Counted from the stretch's first letter, positions 25,325-34,742 are shown. The stretch is DNA of 64,000 nucleotides from Patescibacteria group bacterium (GCA_024654525.1 JANLHI010000032.1:129262-193261); one strand, 5' to 3'. The notes: generated by a model from the letters alone, not told the origin. Program-made: numbers and translations.

Positions 25325-26791
25325 TTACCCGCCGAGTATCGCGTGTCGGGCTTCCTTGAGCAATGGTTCTTTAAGGAGGTAGAGCGCAAGTGCGTACACA
25401 ATCCCTCCGAGCGCGATTATTCCGATTACATGCACGCCGATGAAAGCGAAGAGAAGAGTGATTGCCGTCATCGCGAGTGTGGATACGATTGCGATGGGCA
25501 GGTAAGTGAATACCGCGAAAGGAACATGGGTGCGGAGCGTGCCCCAAAGGTACGCGGTACTTGCTATTTGTGCAATGAAGGTTGCCCACGCGCATCCGGC
25601 GATGCCGAATTGCGGGATGAGGAGGAGATTCAGTGCTACGTTCGAGAGCCCGCCGATCGTGGCATATACGGTAAGCGCTTTCGAGCGGTGATAGGCGAAA
25701 AGTGCGTTTGAGAGAATCACCACGGGGAAATCAACAATGAGCGTGAGGAGAAGAATCCGGAACGCATCGGTGCCGGGGAGGAACTCCGTGCCGAAAAGAA
25801 AAGAAATAATATGAGGCGCGAGGACAATGCCGCCCGCGGCGAGCGGAAGTGCGATGAGAAATATGGCGGTAAGCGTTTTCTCAAGTGCGGCTTTCATAAG
25901 TGGCGGCGCGGTTGTAGCAAGACGTGAAAACGCAGGAAATGCGCTTACCGCGAGAATGGAGGGGATGATATAGAGGAGTTGTACGATGCGGTACACTGCC
26001 GAATAAAATCCGACATCTTCCGCCGAGCGGAGCCAGCCTACCATAAGTACGTCGGTGTTGAGCATAAGGAGCCCGAGGAGCGCCGCAAGCGACAGCGGCC
26101 ACGCGGAAGAAAAGATGGGCTTTACGAGCTCGGGGGCGAATTGGGAAAAGAATCGGGGCGGGAACTGGCGACGGAGCGCAAAAAATGTTGCGACGGTGCC
26201 CGCGGCGATGCCAAGCGCGTAGGCATACGTGAATGACGCGGGAGTGGGAACGACGGCGAGGAATACGAATCCGAATATGACTATCGCGGTGTTGGTGAGG
26301 AGAAAAAGCCCCGCTTCCCATTCCATCCGTTCCATTGCGCGGATGACGGAGGCGCCGAACTCTCGGAGTGCGTCGAATGCAAGGAGAAATGCAATGATGG
26401 GTAGGAGTGGCTTCGCCGCCGCGATGGTGGTAAAGAGCGGCGCGCCGAAAAGTACAATGGCGACTCCTGCCACGATAAGAACGAATTTAAGGAAAAGTGT
26501 AGTGGAGAGGATGCGTGCGCGATGCACAGGGTCTGGGTTTTTTGCGGTTTCACGGATGAGTACCTGGCTTATGCCCACGTCGGTAAATGGCGTGAGAAAG
26601 GCGGCGAGCGTTACGCCGTAAGAAAACACTCCCCATCCCTCGGCGCCCAAGAGGCGCGCGGCATAAATAATAACCACGGCGCGGATGAGGCGTCCTCCGA
26701 AGTTTGAAACGGAAAGCCAGAATGTGTTTTTTGCAATGCGCTGGCGCGTGGAGGCGTTTTTAAAGAGGAAAGACTTTACCCGTGCAAGCAT
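25325..26791 (-). CDS. Polysaccharide flippase (Wzx/MATE-like)
   Basis: 488 aa with about 12-14 hydrophobic segments. The start (RIAKNTFWLSVSNFGGRLIRAVV, in two parts: NTFWLSVSNFGGR and IRAVVIIYAARLLGAEGWG) and the ALLGLLMLNTDVLMVGWLRS and LLTLIVDFPVVILSNALFAY segments match the polysaccharide transporter family. It would move lipid-linked oligosaccharide from the inner to the outer face of the membrane. It pairs functionally with the ligase/polymerase at 18950 and the initiating transferase at 28276. Confidence 0.87.
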   Translation of the reverse strand: MLARVKSFLFKNASTRQRIAKNTFWLSVSNFGGRLIRAVVIIYAARLLGAEGWGVFSYGVTLAAFLTPFTDVGISQVLIRETAKNPDPVHRARILSTTLFLKFVLIVAGVAIVLFGAPLFTTIAAAKPLLPIIAFLLAFDALREFGASVIRAMERMEWEAGLFLLTNTAIVIFGFVFLAVVPTPASFTYAYALGIAAGTVATFFALRRQFPPRFFSQFAPELVKPIFSSAWPLSLAALLGLLMLNTDVLMVGWLRSAEDVGFYSAVYRIVQLLYIIPSILAVSAFPAFSRLATTAPPLMKAALEKTLTAIFLIALPLAAGGIVLAPHIISFLFGTEFLPGTDAFRILLLTLIVDFPVVILSNALFAYHRSKALTVYATIGGLSNVALNLLLIPQFGIAGCAWATFIAQIASTAYLWGTLRTHVPFAVFTYLPIAIVSTLAMTAITLLFAFIGVHVIGIIALGGIVYALALYLLKEPLLKEARHAILGG

Positions 26792-26822
26792 TTAGGGTAT
26801 ATTTTAGCGCATATAACATGCC

Positions 26823-27281
26823 ATGGCGAACACTCTCAAAAGTAAAAAAATAGTTGCGGTAAGTGGAGGATTCGATCCTATTCATGTGGGGCACGTTCGT
26901 CTTTTTGAAGAAGCGAAAAAATTAGGGGATTATTTGGTGGTGATTTTGAACAATGACAATTGGCTTCGGAAAAAGAAAATCCATATTTTCATGTCCGAAA
27001 AGGAACGCGCCGAAATTATTTCCGGACTTCGCGTAGTGGATGAGGTGGTACTTACCGAACATCCGGAAAATCCGGAGGATGCAAGTGTGTGCGATGCGTT
27101 GCGGAAAATCCGCCCTCATATATTTGCAAATGGGGGAGACAGGACCCATAGTAATATTCCCGAGGTTTCGGTGTGTGAGGAAATCGGGTGCGAGATGATA
27201 TTCAACGTGGGTCCGGGTGGGAAGGTGCAATCGAGTTCGTGGTTGCTTTCCGATTATGTGAAGAAAACTACGCAGGAGTAG
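26823..27281 (+). CDS. Cytidylyltransferase-like nucleotidyltransferase
   Basis: 152 aa. VAVSGGFDPIHVGHVRLFEEAK near 10-31 (SGGFDPIHVGHVRL) holds the HxGH motif; VVILNNDNWLRKKK, ANGGDRTHSNIPE and the SSSWLLSDY end follow. It belongs to the same broad group as the enzyme at 11295, but with a different end, closer to glycerol-3-phosphate cytidylyltransferase and RfaE-like proteins of unknown substrate. It starts 31 bases from the divergent flippase gene, so a shared promoter region is likely. Confidence 0.78.
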   Translation: MANTLKSKKIVAVSGGFDPIHVGHVRLFEEAKKLGDYLVVILNNDNWLRKKKIHIFMSEKERAEIISGLRVVDEVVLTEHPENPEDASVCDALRKIRPHIFANGGDRTHSNIPEVSVCEEIGCEMIFNVGPGGKVQSSSWLLSDYVKKTTQE

Positions 27282-27296
27282 ATAACACGCGAAATA

Positions 27297-27329
27297 AAAA
27301 AAACACCGCGGGGTGTGCGGTGTTTTTTT
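27297..27329. terminator. Bidirectional terminator between converging genes
   Basis: AAAAACACCGC pairs with GCGGTGTTTTT around GGGGTGT. The A-run on one side and the T-run on the other let it work for the plus-strand gene at 26823 and the minus-strand gene at 27337. Confidence 0.85.
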
Positions 27330-27336
27330 ATAGCGA

Positions 27337-28254
27337 TTATAATTCCCGTATTGTGCGTTCTATTCCTTCACGAAGAGTGATCGCCGGTTTCCAACCGAGG
27401 ATTTTTTTGGCGCGTGACGCATCAAGCGCGATCTGGTACACCTCGCCTTTGCGGTAGGGAGCGTAGTTCGGTTTCTTTTCAAACCCCGTTGCACGCGCAA
27501 CTTCGGCGAAAATCATATTGTCGGATATTTTCTTGCCCCAGCCGAGGTTTACGGTAATATTCGTGCCTTTGCGGAGGGCGATAACGTTTGCGTCCGCGAG
27601 GTCGCCTACATAGGTATAATCGCGGCATTTTGTGCCGTCACCGAAAATAACAGGGGATTCCCCTCCCTTCATAAGTCCTCCGAATATCGCAATGACTCCC
27701 GCTTCTCCTTTCGGGTTTTGGCGGGGACCATATACATTCGGATAGCGGAAAATAAGGTAGGTAAGCCCGTATTGACGCGCATAGAATTTGATAAGTTCTT
27801 CGCCGAGTGATTTTGACAATCCGTATGGCGAAAGGGGGACGGATGCCGTCGATTCATCCGCGGGAATCTTTTTTGGTTCGCCATAGATTGCGCCTCCCGT
27901 GGAGGAGAAAATAAATTTCTTTTTCCCCTTCCCATATTCTCCAAAAGCGAGAAGTACATTTGTCGTGCCGAGTACGTTTACCTCAAGCGTGGGAATCGGG
28001 TTGCGGAGCGACTTTACCACTTCCGCGATTGCGGCGTGATGGTTCACCACTTCCGGCTTCTCGCGCGCAAAAATCTTTTTCATCCGCGCAAGGTCGCGGA
28101 TGTCGGCTTCATAAAACGTCGCTTTTTTGGGGACGTTGCGGCGGAATCCGGTGGCGAGATTGTCTATTATTGCCACGCGGTGCCCTTTCGCGATGTAGGC
28201 ATCGGCAACGTGGCTTGCAATAAATCCCGCCCCTCCTGTGATGATTATTTTCAT
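27337..28254 (-). CDS. NAD-dependent NDP-sugar 4-epimerase, GalE-like
   Basis: 305 aa. GGAGFIASHVADAYIAKGH is the NAD-binding start; FSSTGGAIYGEP and SPYGLSKSLGEEL give the catalytic S and Y-x-x-x-K; FRYPNVYGPRQNPKGEAGV and GTKCRDYTYVGDLADAN follow the GalE/WbpP pattern. It most likely inverts C4 of a UDP-hexose. It is the last gene of the leftward run 31770-27337, 21 bases after the initiating transferase. Confidence 0.85.
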   Translation of the reverse strand: MKIIITGGAGFIASHVADAYIAKGHRVAIIDNLATGFRRNVPKKATFYEADIRDLARMKKIFAREKPEVVNHHAAIAEVVKSLRNPIPTLEVNVLGTTNVLLAFGEYGKGKKKFIFSSTGGAIYGEPKKIPADESTASVPLSPYGLSKSLGEELIKFYARQYGLTYLIFRYPNVYGPRQNPKGEAGVIAIFGGLMKGGESPVIFGDGTKCRDYTYVGDLADANVIALRKGTNITVNLGWGKKISDNMIFAEVARATGFEKKPNYAPYRKGEVYQIALDASRAKKILGWKPAITLREGIERTIREL

Positions 28255-28275
28255 AATGTTATGTTTTTTTCTGCA

Positions 28276-29628
28276 TCATTTTGGTGTGACGAACAACGTT
28301 TTGAAAGTTTTGAGTATGATCACCACATCGAGAAGGAATGATCTATTTTTTATATAGTATATATCATACTGTAATTTTTCCACGACATCTTCCTCATTCG
28401 TATCGCTTCCGTGGTGAATTTGTGCCCATCCCGTGATGCCGGGTTTTATGAGTAGGCGCGCTTCATAATATGGAATTTTTTCTTTGAGTATTTGCACAAA
28501 TTCTGGACGTTCGGGTCTCGGGCCCACGAAGGATATCTCTCCTCTCAATACGTTCCAAAGTTGCGGCATTTCATCAAGGTGCATGAGACGAATTATTTTT
28601 CCAAAGGGAGTTATGCGAGCATCATTTGACGTTGCCCATTGAGCGCCTTGTGTCTCTGCCTGTCCGTCTGGAGAGAGTGCCACCATACTTCTAAACTTAA
28701 CGAGGATGAATTCTTTGCCGAGCTTCCCAATTCTTTTTTGACGTATCAGTATGGGGCCTCGCGATGTTGTCGCGATGATGCATGCGATGAGTATTCCAAG
28801 CGGAAGAAGAATAATACTTAGTAATAATGCCGCGCAAAATTCTACACCTTGCCGAAAAGAAGCATATGCGTGATGTGTTGCCGTAATATTGTCGAGTACC
28901 CATCGTTCCTCGATGTCTCGAATGGGTATTTTCTTCATAAGAAGCTCGTAGAAAGAGGGGAGATCTTGAATTTCTATCGTGGTATTTATAACTCCATAAA
29001 GCTCTTTCGCAAAAATTTGAGAATGTTTCAAATTGGTATCGATTATTATTAAATTTGCGTGATGATGCAATATTGTTTCGCGAAGGTTCCCTTGCGCAGA
29101 GAATCGGGATTCGGGATCGGGTATCCATTCCGCAATGCGATAACCGAGTTGGGGGTTGCGTCCTATATATTCGTGGAGCTCTGTCGCGCTTCTTCCCGTG
29201 CCGATAAGTATCACGGTGTTTGGAGCGGTTCCCATTATTGCCAGCGCGTTCCATGTGCGTCTCCAAATAAGTTCCAATATTGTAAAGAATACCAGTACCA
29301 ATAGAAGATTTGTTTTGGGAGCGATTTCAAAAAACGGAATAAGATAGAAAAGGGCAATTGCAACTATCGCGTTTGTGACAAGCGCGAAGCCAAGTGTCTT
29401 AAAAAATTCTACACTGTTGCGCAGTTTACGAATATCATAAAGACCTGCGATATAAAAAATCAATATCCATGTTGCGAATATGATAGAGAAGGGGACTGCT
29501 TGTCGATTGGAGAGTTCTTGCGAAAAAAATTCTCCGTAGCGAATGATGAGTGTAATCACCAAGCTCACATAGAGAGTCGCAAGGTCTCCAATTGGAAGTA
29601 ATAGCGTTTTTATATGGTTTGCCGACAT
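28276..29628 (-). CDS. Polyprenyl-phosphate hexose-1-phosphate transferase (WbaP/WcaJ type)
   Basis: 450 aa from ATG 29628; a TTG at 29673 would overlap the upstream gene. Four N-terminal membrane segments, a CoA-binding-like middle (NTVILIGTGRSATELHEYI) and a fifth hydrophobic stretch lead to the catalytic domain: RQKRIGKLGKEFILVKFRSM, LDEMPQLWNVLRGEISFVGP, RPERPEF and KPGITGWAQI. It starts glycan assembly by placing a sugar phosphate on undecaprenyl phosphate. It is 19 bases downstream of a family 2 glycosyltransferase in the same operon. Confidence 0.9.
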   Translation of the reverse strand: MSANHIKTLLLPIGDLATLYVSLVITLIIRYGEFFSQELSNRQAVPFSIIFATWILIFYIAGLYDIRKLRNSVEFFKTLGFALVTNAIVAIALFYLIPFFEIAPKTNLLLVLVFFTILELIWRRTWNALAIMGTAPNTVILIGTGRSATELHEYIGRNPQLGYRIAEWIPDPESRFSAQGNLRETILHHHANLIIIDTNLKHSQIFAKELYGVINTTIEIQDLPSFYELLMKKIPIRDIEERWVLDNITATHHAYASFRQGVEFCAALLLSIILLPLGILIACIIATTSRGPILIRQKRIGKLGKEFILVKFRSMVALSPDGQAETQGAQWATSNDARITPFGKIIRLMHLDEMPQLWNVLRGEISFVGPRPERPEFVQILKEKIPYYEARLLIKPGITGWAQIHHGSDTNEEDVVEKLQYDIYYIKNRSFLLDVVIILKTFKTLFVTPK

Positions 29629-29647
29629 TTGGAGTGGTGGGGAAATC

Positions 29648-30418
29648 CTACGAGCGTTTTGGACGCACGTCAATGGATTTTTTTGTATAGGGTTTTTTAA
29701 AGAACGTAATCCAAAAATAATTCATCGTATATCGGATGCCTACTTTTACAATTCCTTCGTGTGTAAGACGACGTCCAGAGCTTTTGGCGCGGAGAAATGG
29801 TGTGAATTTTACCTTCCCAATTTTACTTAAGCGATGCGCGGTATCGGTATCATCACCATAAAAAGAAATTGCGGTATTATAGCCGCCGATTGTGGTAAGG
29901 GCGGCACGACGGGCAATAAAATTTCCACCGAACGTCATTGATCCTCCTCCGAAAATATGACGGTTGGTAAAATATACTACAAACGCCAGTGTGTAAAATG
30001 CGTAAACAAGTATGCGTGCATGAAAAGGAAGGTCATAATAAGCGTAGGGGCCGGAAAGTGCCACAAGCCGCGGATTTTTTTTAAATTCCCGAATTACTTT
30101 GGTGAGCCATCCTTTTGAAATCATGGTGTCGGCATCGATATTCGCAATGAATGTGCCGTGTGCGTGAGTAAATCCGGTATGGCGCGCATATCCCGTTCCT
30201 TTGCGGGGCTCGTCGATTACAAGCGCGCCGGCATTTTTTGCTACAGACCTTGTGGTATCGGTTGATGCATTGTTTATCACGATGATTTCTGCGGAAATAG
30301 GCGAGCGCGCAAGCTCTGCTTTAATTGATTCGATACAGTCACTGATCCCGCTTTCTTCATTGTGAGCGGGGATTATGAAGCTTATTGTCACTTCTTTTTT
30401 TCTTTGAGTATTTGGCAT
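29648..30418 (-). CDS. Glycosyltransferase family 2, dolichyl-phosphate-mannose-synthase-like
   Basis: 256 aa from ATG 30418 (a GTG at 30445 would overlap the gene before). ISFIIPAHNEESGISDCIESI, VINNASTDTTRSV and ANIDADTMISKGW give nucleotide and DxD motifs. A hydrophobic stretch (ILVYAFYTLAFVVYF) near 125-140 suggests membrane contact. GDDTDTAHRLSKIG follows. It probably extends the lipid-linked chain started by its downstream neighbour. Confidence 0.86.
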   Translation of the reverse strand: MPNTQRKKEVTISFIIPAHNEESGISDCIESIKAELARSPISAEIIVINNASTDTTRSVAKNAGALVIDEPRKGTGYARHTGFTHAHGTFIANIDADTMISKGWLTKVIREFKKNPRLVALSGPYAYYDLPFHARILVYAFYTLAFVVYFTNRHIFGGGSMTFGGNFIARRAALTTIGGYNTAISFYGDDTDTAHRLSKIGKVKFTPFLRAKSSGRRLTHEGIVKVGIRYTMNYFWITFFKKPYTKKSIDVRPKRS

Positions 30419-30426
30419 TAGTAATG

Positions 30427-31146
30427 CTAGCGTATTTCTTCCCACTCTTTATCGGCGGGTTTTTTCCGTATCCAAAACGAAATAATGTTTTTCATCCATC
30501 GGAAAACCGTGTTCCATGCGCCAAGTTGGTGAAAGCGGCGTCCGGGGTGATATACGACAAGATCCCATGCAATGCGGGTGTGTCCTTGTTTTGCAAGACG
30601 CTGAAAAAGTTCAATGTCTTCCGCGGCGAAGAGTTGTTCGTTGAAACCTCCCGTTTCCCGAAATATGTTTGTGCGAATCATCTGGAATTTTCCCGCTGCC
30701 GCTCCTATGCCGACTATGTTATTGAGGGTAAGAAAATAAAGATTCGTTACTATGAGTATGAACCAGTCGCTCCATGTGCGGACGCGTGGATCAATTTCAA
30801 TACGTCCCGAGATTCCCGCAAGTCGAAGATCGGCGTTGAAACGGGCGAGTGCGCGAGTGAAAAATGCTTGCGGGTTGGGAATATACGTCTCGCTGTCGAG
30901 AAATACGAGGAATTCTCCGCGTGCTTCGCGTGCGCCGTTATTTCTCCCTTTTGATACGGATGCTTTTTCGTCGGGAGATAGTACGAGTACTTTGTCCGCG
31001 CATTCTTTTGCGATTGCTACCGTGTTGTCCGTGCTTAATGTGTCGGATACGATTATTTCATGGGGGAGTGTAAGGTTTTTGAACTGAACAACGGTTTCTC
31101 GAATCCCTTTCTCCTCGTTACGCGTGGGAATGATAATGGATATCAT
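30427..31146 (-). CDS. Glycosyltransferase family 2
   Basis: 239 aa. ISIIIPTRNEEKGIRETVV at the start, VSDTLSTDNTVAIAKE near 33-48, SKGRNNGAREARGEFLVFLD in the GT-A core (LDSE in place of the more common DxD), and AAEDIELFQRLAKQG near 172-186. A hydrophobic segment (WFILIVTNLYFLTLNNIVG) lies in the middle. It sits eight bases before the next glycosyltransferase, and seven after the VTT protein. The sugar is unknown. Confidence 0.86.
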   Translation of the reverse strand: MISIIIPTRNEEKGIRETVVQFKNLTLPHEIIVSDTLSTDNTVAIAKECADKVLVLSPDEKASVSKGRNNGAREARGEFLVFLDSETYIPNPQAFFTRALARFNADLRLAGISGRIEIDPRVRTWSDWFILIVTNLYFLTLNNIVGIGAAAGKFQMIRTNIFRETGGFNEQLFAAEDIELFQRLAKQGHTRIAWDLVVYHPGRRFHQLGAWNTVFRWMKNIISFWIRKKPADKEWEEIR

Positions 31147-31152
31147 AGTATG

Positions 31153-31770
31153 TCAGATGTCTTTGAATCGTTGACGTATCGCTTTCGTGATGCCATATGC
31201 AACAAGAAGAAGCGTGAGTGTTACGCCGACGAGGAATCCCCACTGTAGACTTGTATCAATCAGTGTGTAGAGGTGTCCGAAAAAATAACCAACTCCCATA
31301 AGAAAGCCAATCCATACAAATCCTCCCAGCGTGTTGATTGTCATGTATTTATAAAATGGAACTCGTGCGGCTCCTGCGGCAATAAGTGTGGCGATTGCAA
31401 ATCCGAAGCCAGTAGTAATCTTTGAAATGAATAAGATTTTAATTTGATGGCGATGAAAGAAGCGCTCTGCGTGTGCCACTTTTTCTTGAGTAATGCTCAT
31501 CCAATGTCCATATTTCGCAATAAGTTTTCGTGCTCCGCGATGCCCCACCCAATACCATACAACATCTCCGGTGAGGTCTCCCGCAAGGATAAGGAAATAG
31601 AGAGGCCAAAACGTAAATGTTCCGAGTTTCAAAAGAAATCCGGCGATGAGTACTACGGGAGGTCCAAAACCAACGGTGAGGGGATATACAATCGCATATT
31701 TATAGGCAAGAAGCCATGATGCAATAAGAGAATCTGCTGGCATAGATGTGGAAGAATCCGCTTTTTTCAA
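31153..31770 (-). CDS. DedA/VTT-domain membrane protein
   Basis: 205 aa with five hydrophobic segments. GFGPPVVLIAGFLLKLG, the FLILAGDLTGDVVWYWVGHRGAR core near 80-103 (GDLTGDVVWYWVGHRG), and FISKITTGFGFAIATLIAAGAAR match the DedA family. Some members are now known to flip polyprenyl phosphate or phospholipids. As first gene of the leftward glycan operon it might recycle undecaprenyl phosphate, which is inference from position. Confidence 0.82.
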   Translation of the reverse strand: MKKADSSTSMPADSLIASWLLAYKYAIVYPLTVGFGPPVVLIAGFLLKLGTFTFWPLYFLILAGDLTGDVVWYWVGHRGARKLIAKYGHWMSITQEKVAHAERFFHRHQIKILFISKITTGFGFAIATLIAAGAARVPFYKYMTINTLGGFVWIGFLMGVGYFFGHLYTLIDTSLQWGFLVGVTLTLLLVAYGITKAIRQRFKDI

Positions 31771-31835
31771 TATTACTCTTTATATGTGAGAGAAGCGAGA
31801 GGGGGAAATGGTATACTTTTTGCACACACTGATTT

Positions 31836-32501
31836 ATGAAACAGTTTTTCTTGAGACATAGAAGTTTTTGGCATCAAGACCGACGGCGTTCTCTGTATTT
31901 AGGACTCTTCCTCTTGGCGGTGAGTCTCATGCTTCATGTTCAATCGGGGCATTACTCCGCGCGTTCCGCGGCACTTTCCAATTCCGTAGGGGATATTTTT
32001 TTGGATAATATTCCTCCTCTTGATATTGATTTCTTAGTAGTGCAGGGCGCACTGTTGTTTTGGGTGATTGTTTTTTCGCTACTTTTTACGCGGCCGCAGT
32101 ATCTTTTGTTTGGGATAAAGGCAATTGCGTTGTTTATCATATTCCGTTCTTTTTTTGTGAGCCTTACTCATATCGGCGTATATCCCGGGCAGATTCCGCT
32201 TGATACCGGAATAGGGTCGCGATTTTATAACCTCCTCACGTTCCAAGGGAATTTCTTTTTCTCGGGGCATACCGGGCTTCCGTTTCTTCTTGCATTGGTT
32301 TTTTGGAATGAACGTCCGTGGAAAATATTTTTCCTCATTGCAACCGTAGTGTTCGGTGCTTCCGTATTAATTGCGCATGTGCATTATTCGATTGATGTAT
32401 TTTCTGCGCCGTTAATCACCTATGCGATTTTTATAATAGGGAAGAGCTTTTTTCCGCGTGACTATGCGTTGATTGATTCGGCGACATTCATGCGGCGTTA
32501 G
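31836..32501 (+). CDS. PAP2-like (sphingomyelin-synthase-type) membrane phosphatase/transferase
   Basis: 221 aa, six hydrophobic segments. FFFSGHTGLPFLLALVFW near 145-162 and HVHYSIDVFSAPLITYAIF near 181-199 supply the S-G-H and H-x3-D residues of the PAP2_C group. Members remove or move phosphate-linked head groups on the outer membrane face. Undecaprenyl-diphosphate recycling or lipid head-group transfer are both possible. It is divergent from the VTT gene. Confidence 0.75.
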   Translation: MKQFFLRHRSFWHQDRRRSLYLGLFLLAVSLMLHVQSGHYSARSAALSNSVGDIFLDNIPPLDIDFLVVQGALLFWVIVFSLLFTRPQYLLFGIKAIALFIIFRSFFVSLTHIGVYPGQIPLDTGIGSRFYNLLTFQGNFFFSGHTGLPFLLALVFWNERPWKIFFLIATVVFGASVLIAHVHYSIDVFSAPLITYAIFIIGKSFFPRDYALIDSATFMRR

Positions 32502-32553
32502 GTTTTTTGGAAAAGTTTGACAGGTACGATATGACGGCTAGACTGTAGGGTAT

Positions 32554-33261
32554 ATGAACGAACAATCTTCAGCTCCTTCACGGGATATTCTTGTGCCGAT
32601 TAGTATTCTTGTCGCAGGAATTCTCATTGCGGGCTCGGTAATATATGTTGCGGGTCTCAATAATGCTCCTGTGGCACCGGTTACTACGCAGGGGGCGAAC
32701 GCTTTCGCCGCAATCCTTACTCCTTTGCCGGATGATGCGGTGTTGGGAGATGAGGATGCTCCGGTGACGATGATTGAATATGGGGATTATCAATGCCCCT
32801 ACTGCGGAGTTTTTTTTAACGATATTGAACCCAAGATTCGCGATGAATATGTAAAGACTGGCAAGGTGAAGCTTATATTCCGCAATTTTCAGTTTCTCGG
32901 GCCGGAATCGTATGCCGCAGGGGAAGCTGCGGAATGTGCTCGCGCACAGGGGAAGTTTTGGACGTATCACGATGCATTATATCGCGTGGAAATAGCGGAC
33001 GAGCATGAAAACAATGGGAATTTGACGCGAGATTTGTTTATGCGACTTGCGGAAGAGACCGGATTAGATAGTGTTTCGTTTGGCACCTGTATCGATTCCC
33101 ATACCTACGCATCATTAGTTGAAAGTGAAGTTGAGGGGGGGCGTGCCGTAGGAGTGAATGCCACGCCTACTTCCTTTGTGAATGGCACGTTGATTCGTGG
33201 TCTTGCGCAAAACGATACGCGCGTTATCGATGCAATCAATGCGGCACTCAAAGGTCAATAA
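32554..33261 (+). CDS. Membrane-anchored DsbA/DsbG-like thiol oxidoreductase
   Basis: 235 aa. An N-terminal membrane segment at about 13-33 anchors the protein outside the cytoplasm. The thioredoxin-fold active site is CPYC at 81-84 (EYGDYQCPYCGVFF). The cis-proline loop VGVNATPTSFVNG is near 206-218, and the helical insertion lies between. It likely makes or repairs disulfides in exported proteins. A glutaredoxin and a thioredoxin reductase follow, forming a redox group. A run of seven G occurs inside the gene at 33135-33141. Confidence 0.88.
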   Translation: MNEQSSAPSRDILVPISILVAGILIAGSVIYVAGLNNAPVAPVTTQGANAFAAILTPLPDDAVLGDEDAPVTMIEYGDYQCPYCGVFFNDIEPKIRDEYVKTGKVKLIFRNFQFLGPESYAAGEAAECARAQGKFWTYHDALYRVEIADEHENNGNLTRDLFMRLAEETGLDSVSFGTCIDSHTYASLVESEVEGGRAVGVNATPTSFVNGTLIRGLAQNDTRVIDAINAALKGQ

Positions 33262-33282
33262 TTTAAAGATTATTAATTATTT

Positions 33283-33519
33283 ATGTCCAACGTAACAATT
33301 TACACCACTCCATCCTGCATTTATTGCAAGATGGCAAAGGATTTTTTCACAAAAAATAATGTTTCGTATAAAGAGCTTAACGTGGCGGAAGACGAGAAGG
33401 GACGTGAAGAGATGATCTCAAAATCTCATCAGCTCGGTGTTCCGGTTATCGATGTTGACGGAGAGATTTTTGTGGGGTTTGATCGTGAGGGGCTCGCAAG
33501 AGCATTAAAGATTCAGTAG
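33283..33519 (+). CDS. Glutaredoxin-like protein (NrdH type)
   Basis: 78 aa. The CxxC site is C12 and C15 in TTPSCIYCKMAKDFF; the cis-proline GVPVIDVDGEIFVGFD is near 52-67. The short length and the downstream thioredoxin reductase fit a NrdH or glutaredoxin-3-like carrier reduced by TrxB. It starts 21 bases after the DsbA-like gene. Confidence 0.88.
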   Translation: MSNVTIYTTPSCIYCKMAKDFFTKNNVSYKELNVAEDEKGREEMISKSHQLGVPVIDVDGEIFVGFDREGLARALKIQ

Positions 33520-33538
33520 AAATATAGTGAAGAAGTAT

Positions 33539-33590
33539 GAAGTGGGAAGTATGAATTTTTATTTTTCATTTCCCACTTCGTGTTTTATTG
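33539..33590 (+). terminator. Hairpin between glutaredoxin and trxB
   Basis: GAAGTGGGAA (33539-33548) and TTCCCACTTC (33570-33579) pair over a 21-base loop; GTGTTTTATT follows. It ends just before the trxB start, so it may be a terminator or attenuator. Confidence 0.6.
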
Positions 33591-33594
33591 CATC

Positions 33595-34515
33595 ATGTAC
33601 GATCTTCTTATAATTGGTGGCGGACCCGGCGGTGTTGCCGCAGGAATATACGCTGCAAGAAAAAAAATAAAGTCAGTGCTTATTACCGACTCGTTCGGTG
33701 GGCAATCGCTTGTTTCCGCGGATATCCAAAACTGGATAGGAACTAAATCGATATCGGGTTTTGATTTGGCAAAAATGTTTGAGGATCATCTTCGCGCGCA
33801 AGAAGATATCGATGTTATTGATGGTGATTTTATCACTGAAATAAAAGATAGTGGTGATGTGTTTACTGTGTCTACAAAAAAGGGAAACACGTTCGAGGGG
33901 CGGCGTCTTCTCATTACTTCTGGAAGTAGGAGAAGGAAGCTTGGCATTCCCGGGGAGAAAGAGTTTGATGGGAAGGGAGTCGTGTATTGTTCAACATGCG
34001 ATGCGCCGGTGTTTAAAGGGAAGACGGTTGCGGTTATTGGTGGTGGTAATTCCGGTCTTGAGGCGACATTGGATTTGTTGCCGTACGCACAAAAAATTTA
34101 TCTCTTGGGAAGGAGAGATCATCTAAAAGGGGATCCAGTAACGCTTGAACGTGTGCAAAAGAGCGAGAAAGTAACGATTCTCACCATGGTGGAGTCGCAG
34201 GAGATTCTCGGAGATTTGTTTGTAAAAGGGTTGAGATACATGGATAAGAGAACAAACGAAACAAAAGAGATTGCGCTTGAGGGTGTATTTGTTGAAGTCG
34301 GTGCCGTGCCGAATTCCGAGTTTGTAAAAGGACTGGTTGAAGTGAATGCATTCGGTGAAGTGGTAGTGGATCATAAAACACAACGCACGTCTCACCCGCG
34401 AATTTGGGCGGCGGGGGATGTGTCGGATGTACTCTATAAGCAAAATAATATTTCTGCGGGAGATGCGGTGAAAGCAGTACTGAATATTTATGAAGAATTA
34501 CAGAAGCAGGTTTGA
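33595..34515 (+). CDS. trxB: Thioredoxin reductase
   Basis: 306 aa from ATG 33595. The FAD site GGGPGGVAAGIYAARKK is at 8-24, the redox-active C132-S-T-C135 and the NADPH loop GGGNSGLEATL at 149-159, and the C-terminal FAD motif RIWAAGDVSD near 271-280. The tail of the active site reads DAPVF instead of the common DGAFF. It passes electrons from NADPH to the small CxxC proteins upstream. Confidence 0.92.
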   Translation: MYDLLIIGGGPGGVAAGIYAARKKIKSVLITDSFGGQSLVSADIQNWIGTKSISGFDLAKMFEDHLRAQEDIDVIDGDFITEIKDSGDVFTVSTKKGNTFEGRRLLITSGSRRRKLGIPGEKEFDGKGVVYCSTCDAPVFKGKTVAVIGGGNSGLEATLDLLPYAQKIYLLGRRDHLKGDPVTLERVQKSEKVTILTMVESQEILGDLFVKGLRYMDKRTNETKEIALEGVFVEVGAVPNSEFVKGLVEVNAFGEVVVDHKTQRTSHPRIWAAGDVSDVLYKQNNISAGDAVKAVLNIYEELQKQV

Positions 34516-34561
34516 CTTTCCACTTAGGCGGGATAGAGCAGAAATATGGTTCTTATTACCA

Positions 34562-34740
34562 TTGAAGAAAAAAATAGAACAGGCGGTGGAGCGCGCGGTA
34601 TAACGCGCCTTGCGCGAAGTGCTGATTGACCCCGATAAGGGGCTCAAGGTGCGCTCCTTGTTCGGGAAAAACATCCGAACGTTGCGGAGAAATTGCGCGG
34701 CAAGGTCCGCGATTTTGACGAGGTCGTGCGCTCGCTCTAA
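34562..34740 (+). pseudogene. Broken antitoxin gene ahead of a RelE-like toxin
   Basis: The frame from 34562 reads KKKIEQAVERAV, a TAA stop at 34601-34603, then RALREVLIDPDKGLKVRSLF. The end of the gene (EKLRGKVRDFDEVVRSL, stop at 34738-34740) is in another frame, so a stop and a frameshift separate three readable pieces. The pieces read like one short antitoxin placed just upstream of a RelE-type toxin. The family is not assigned. Confidence 0.5.
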
Positions 34741-34742
34741 TT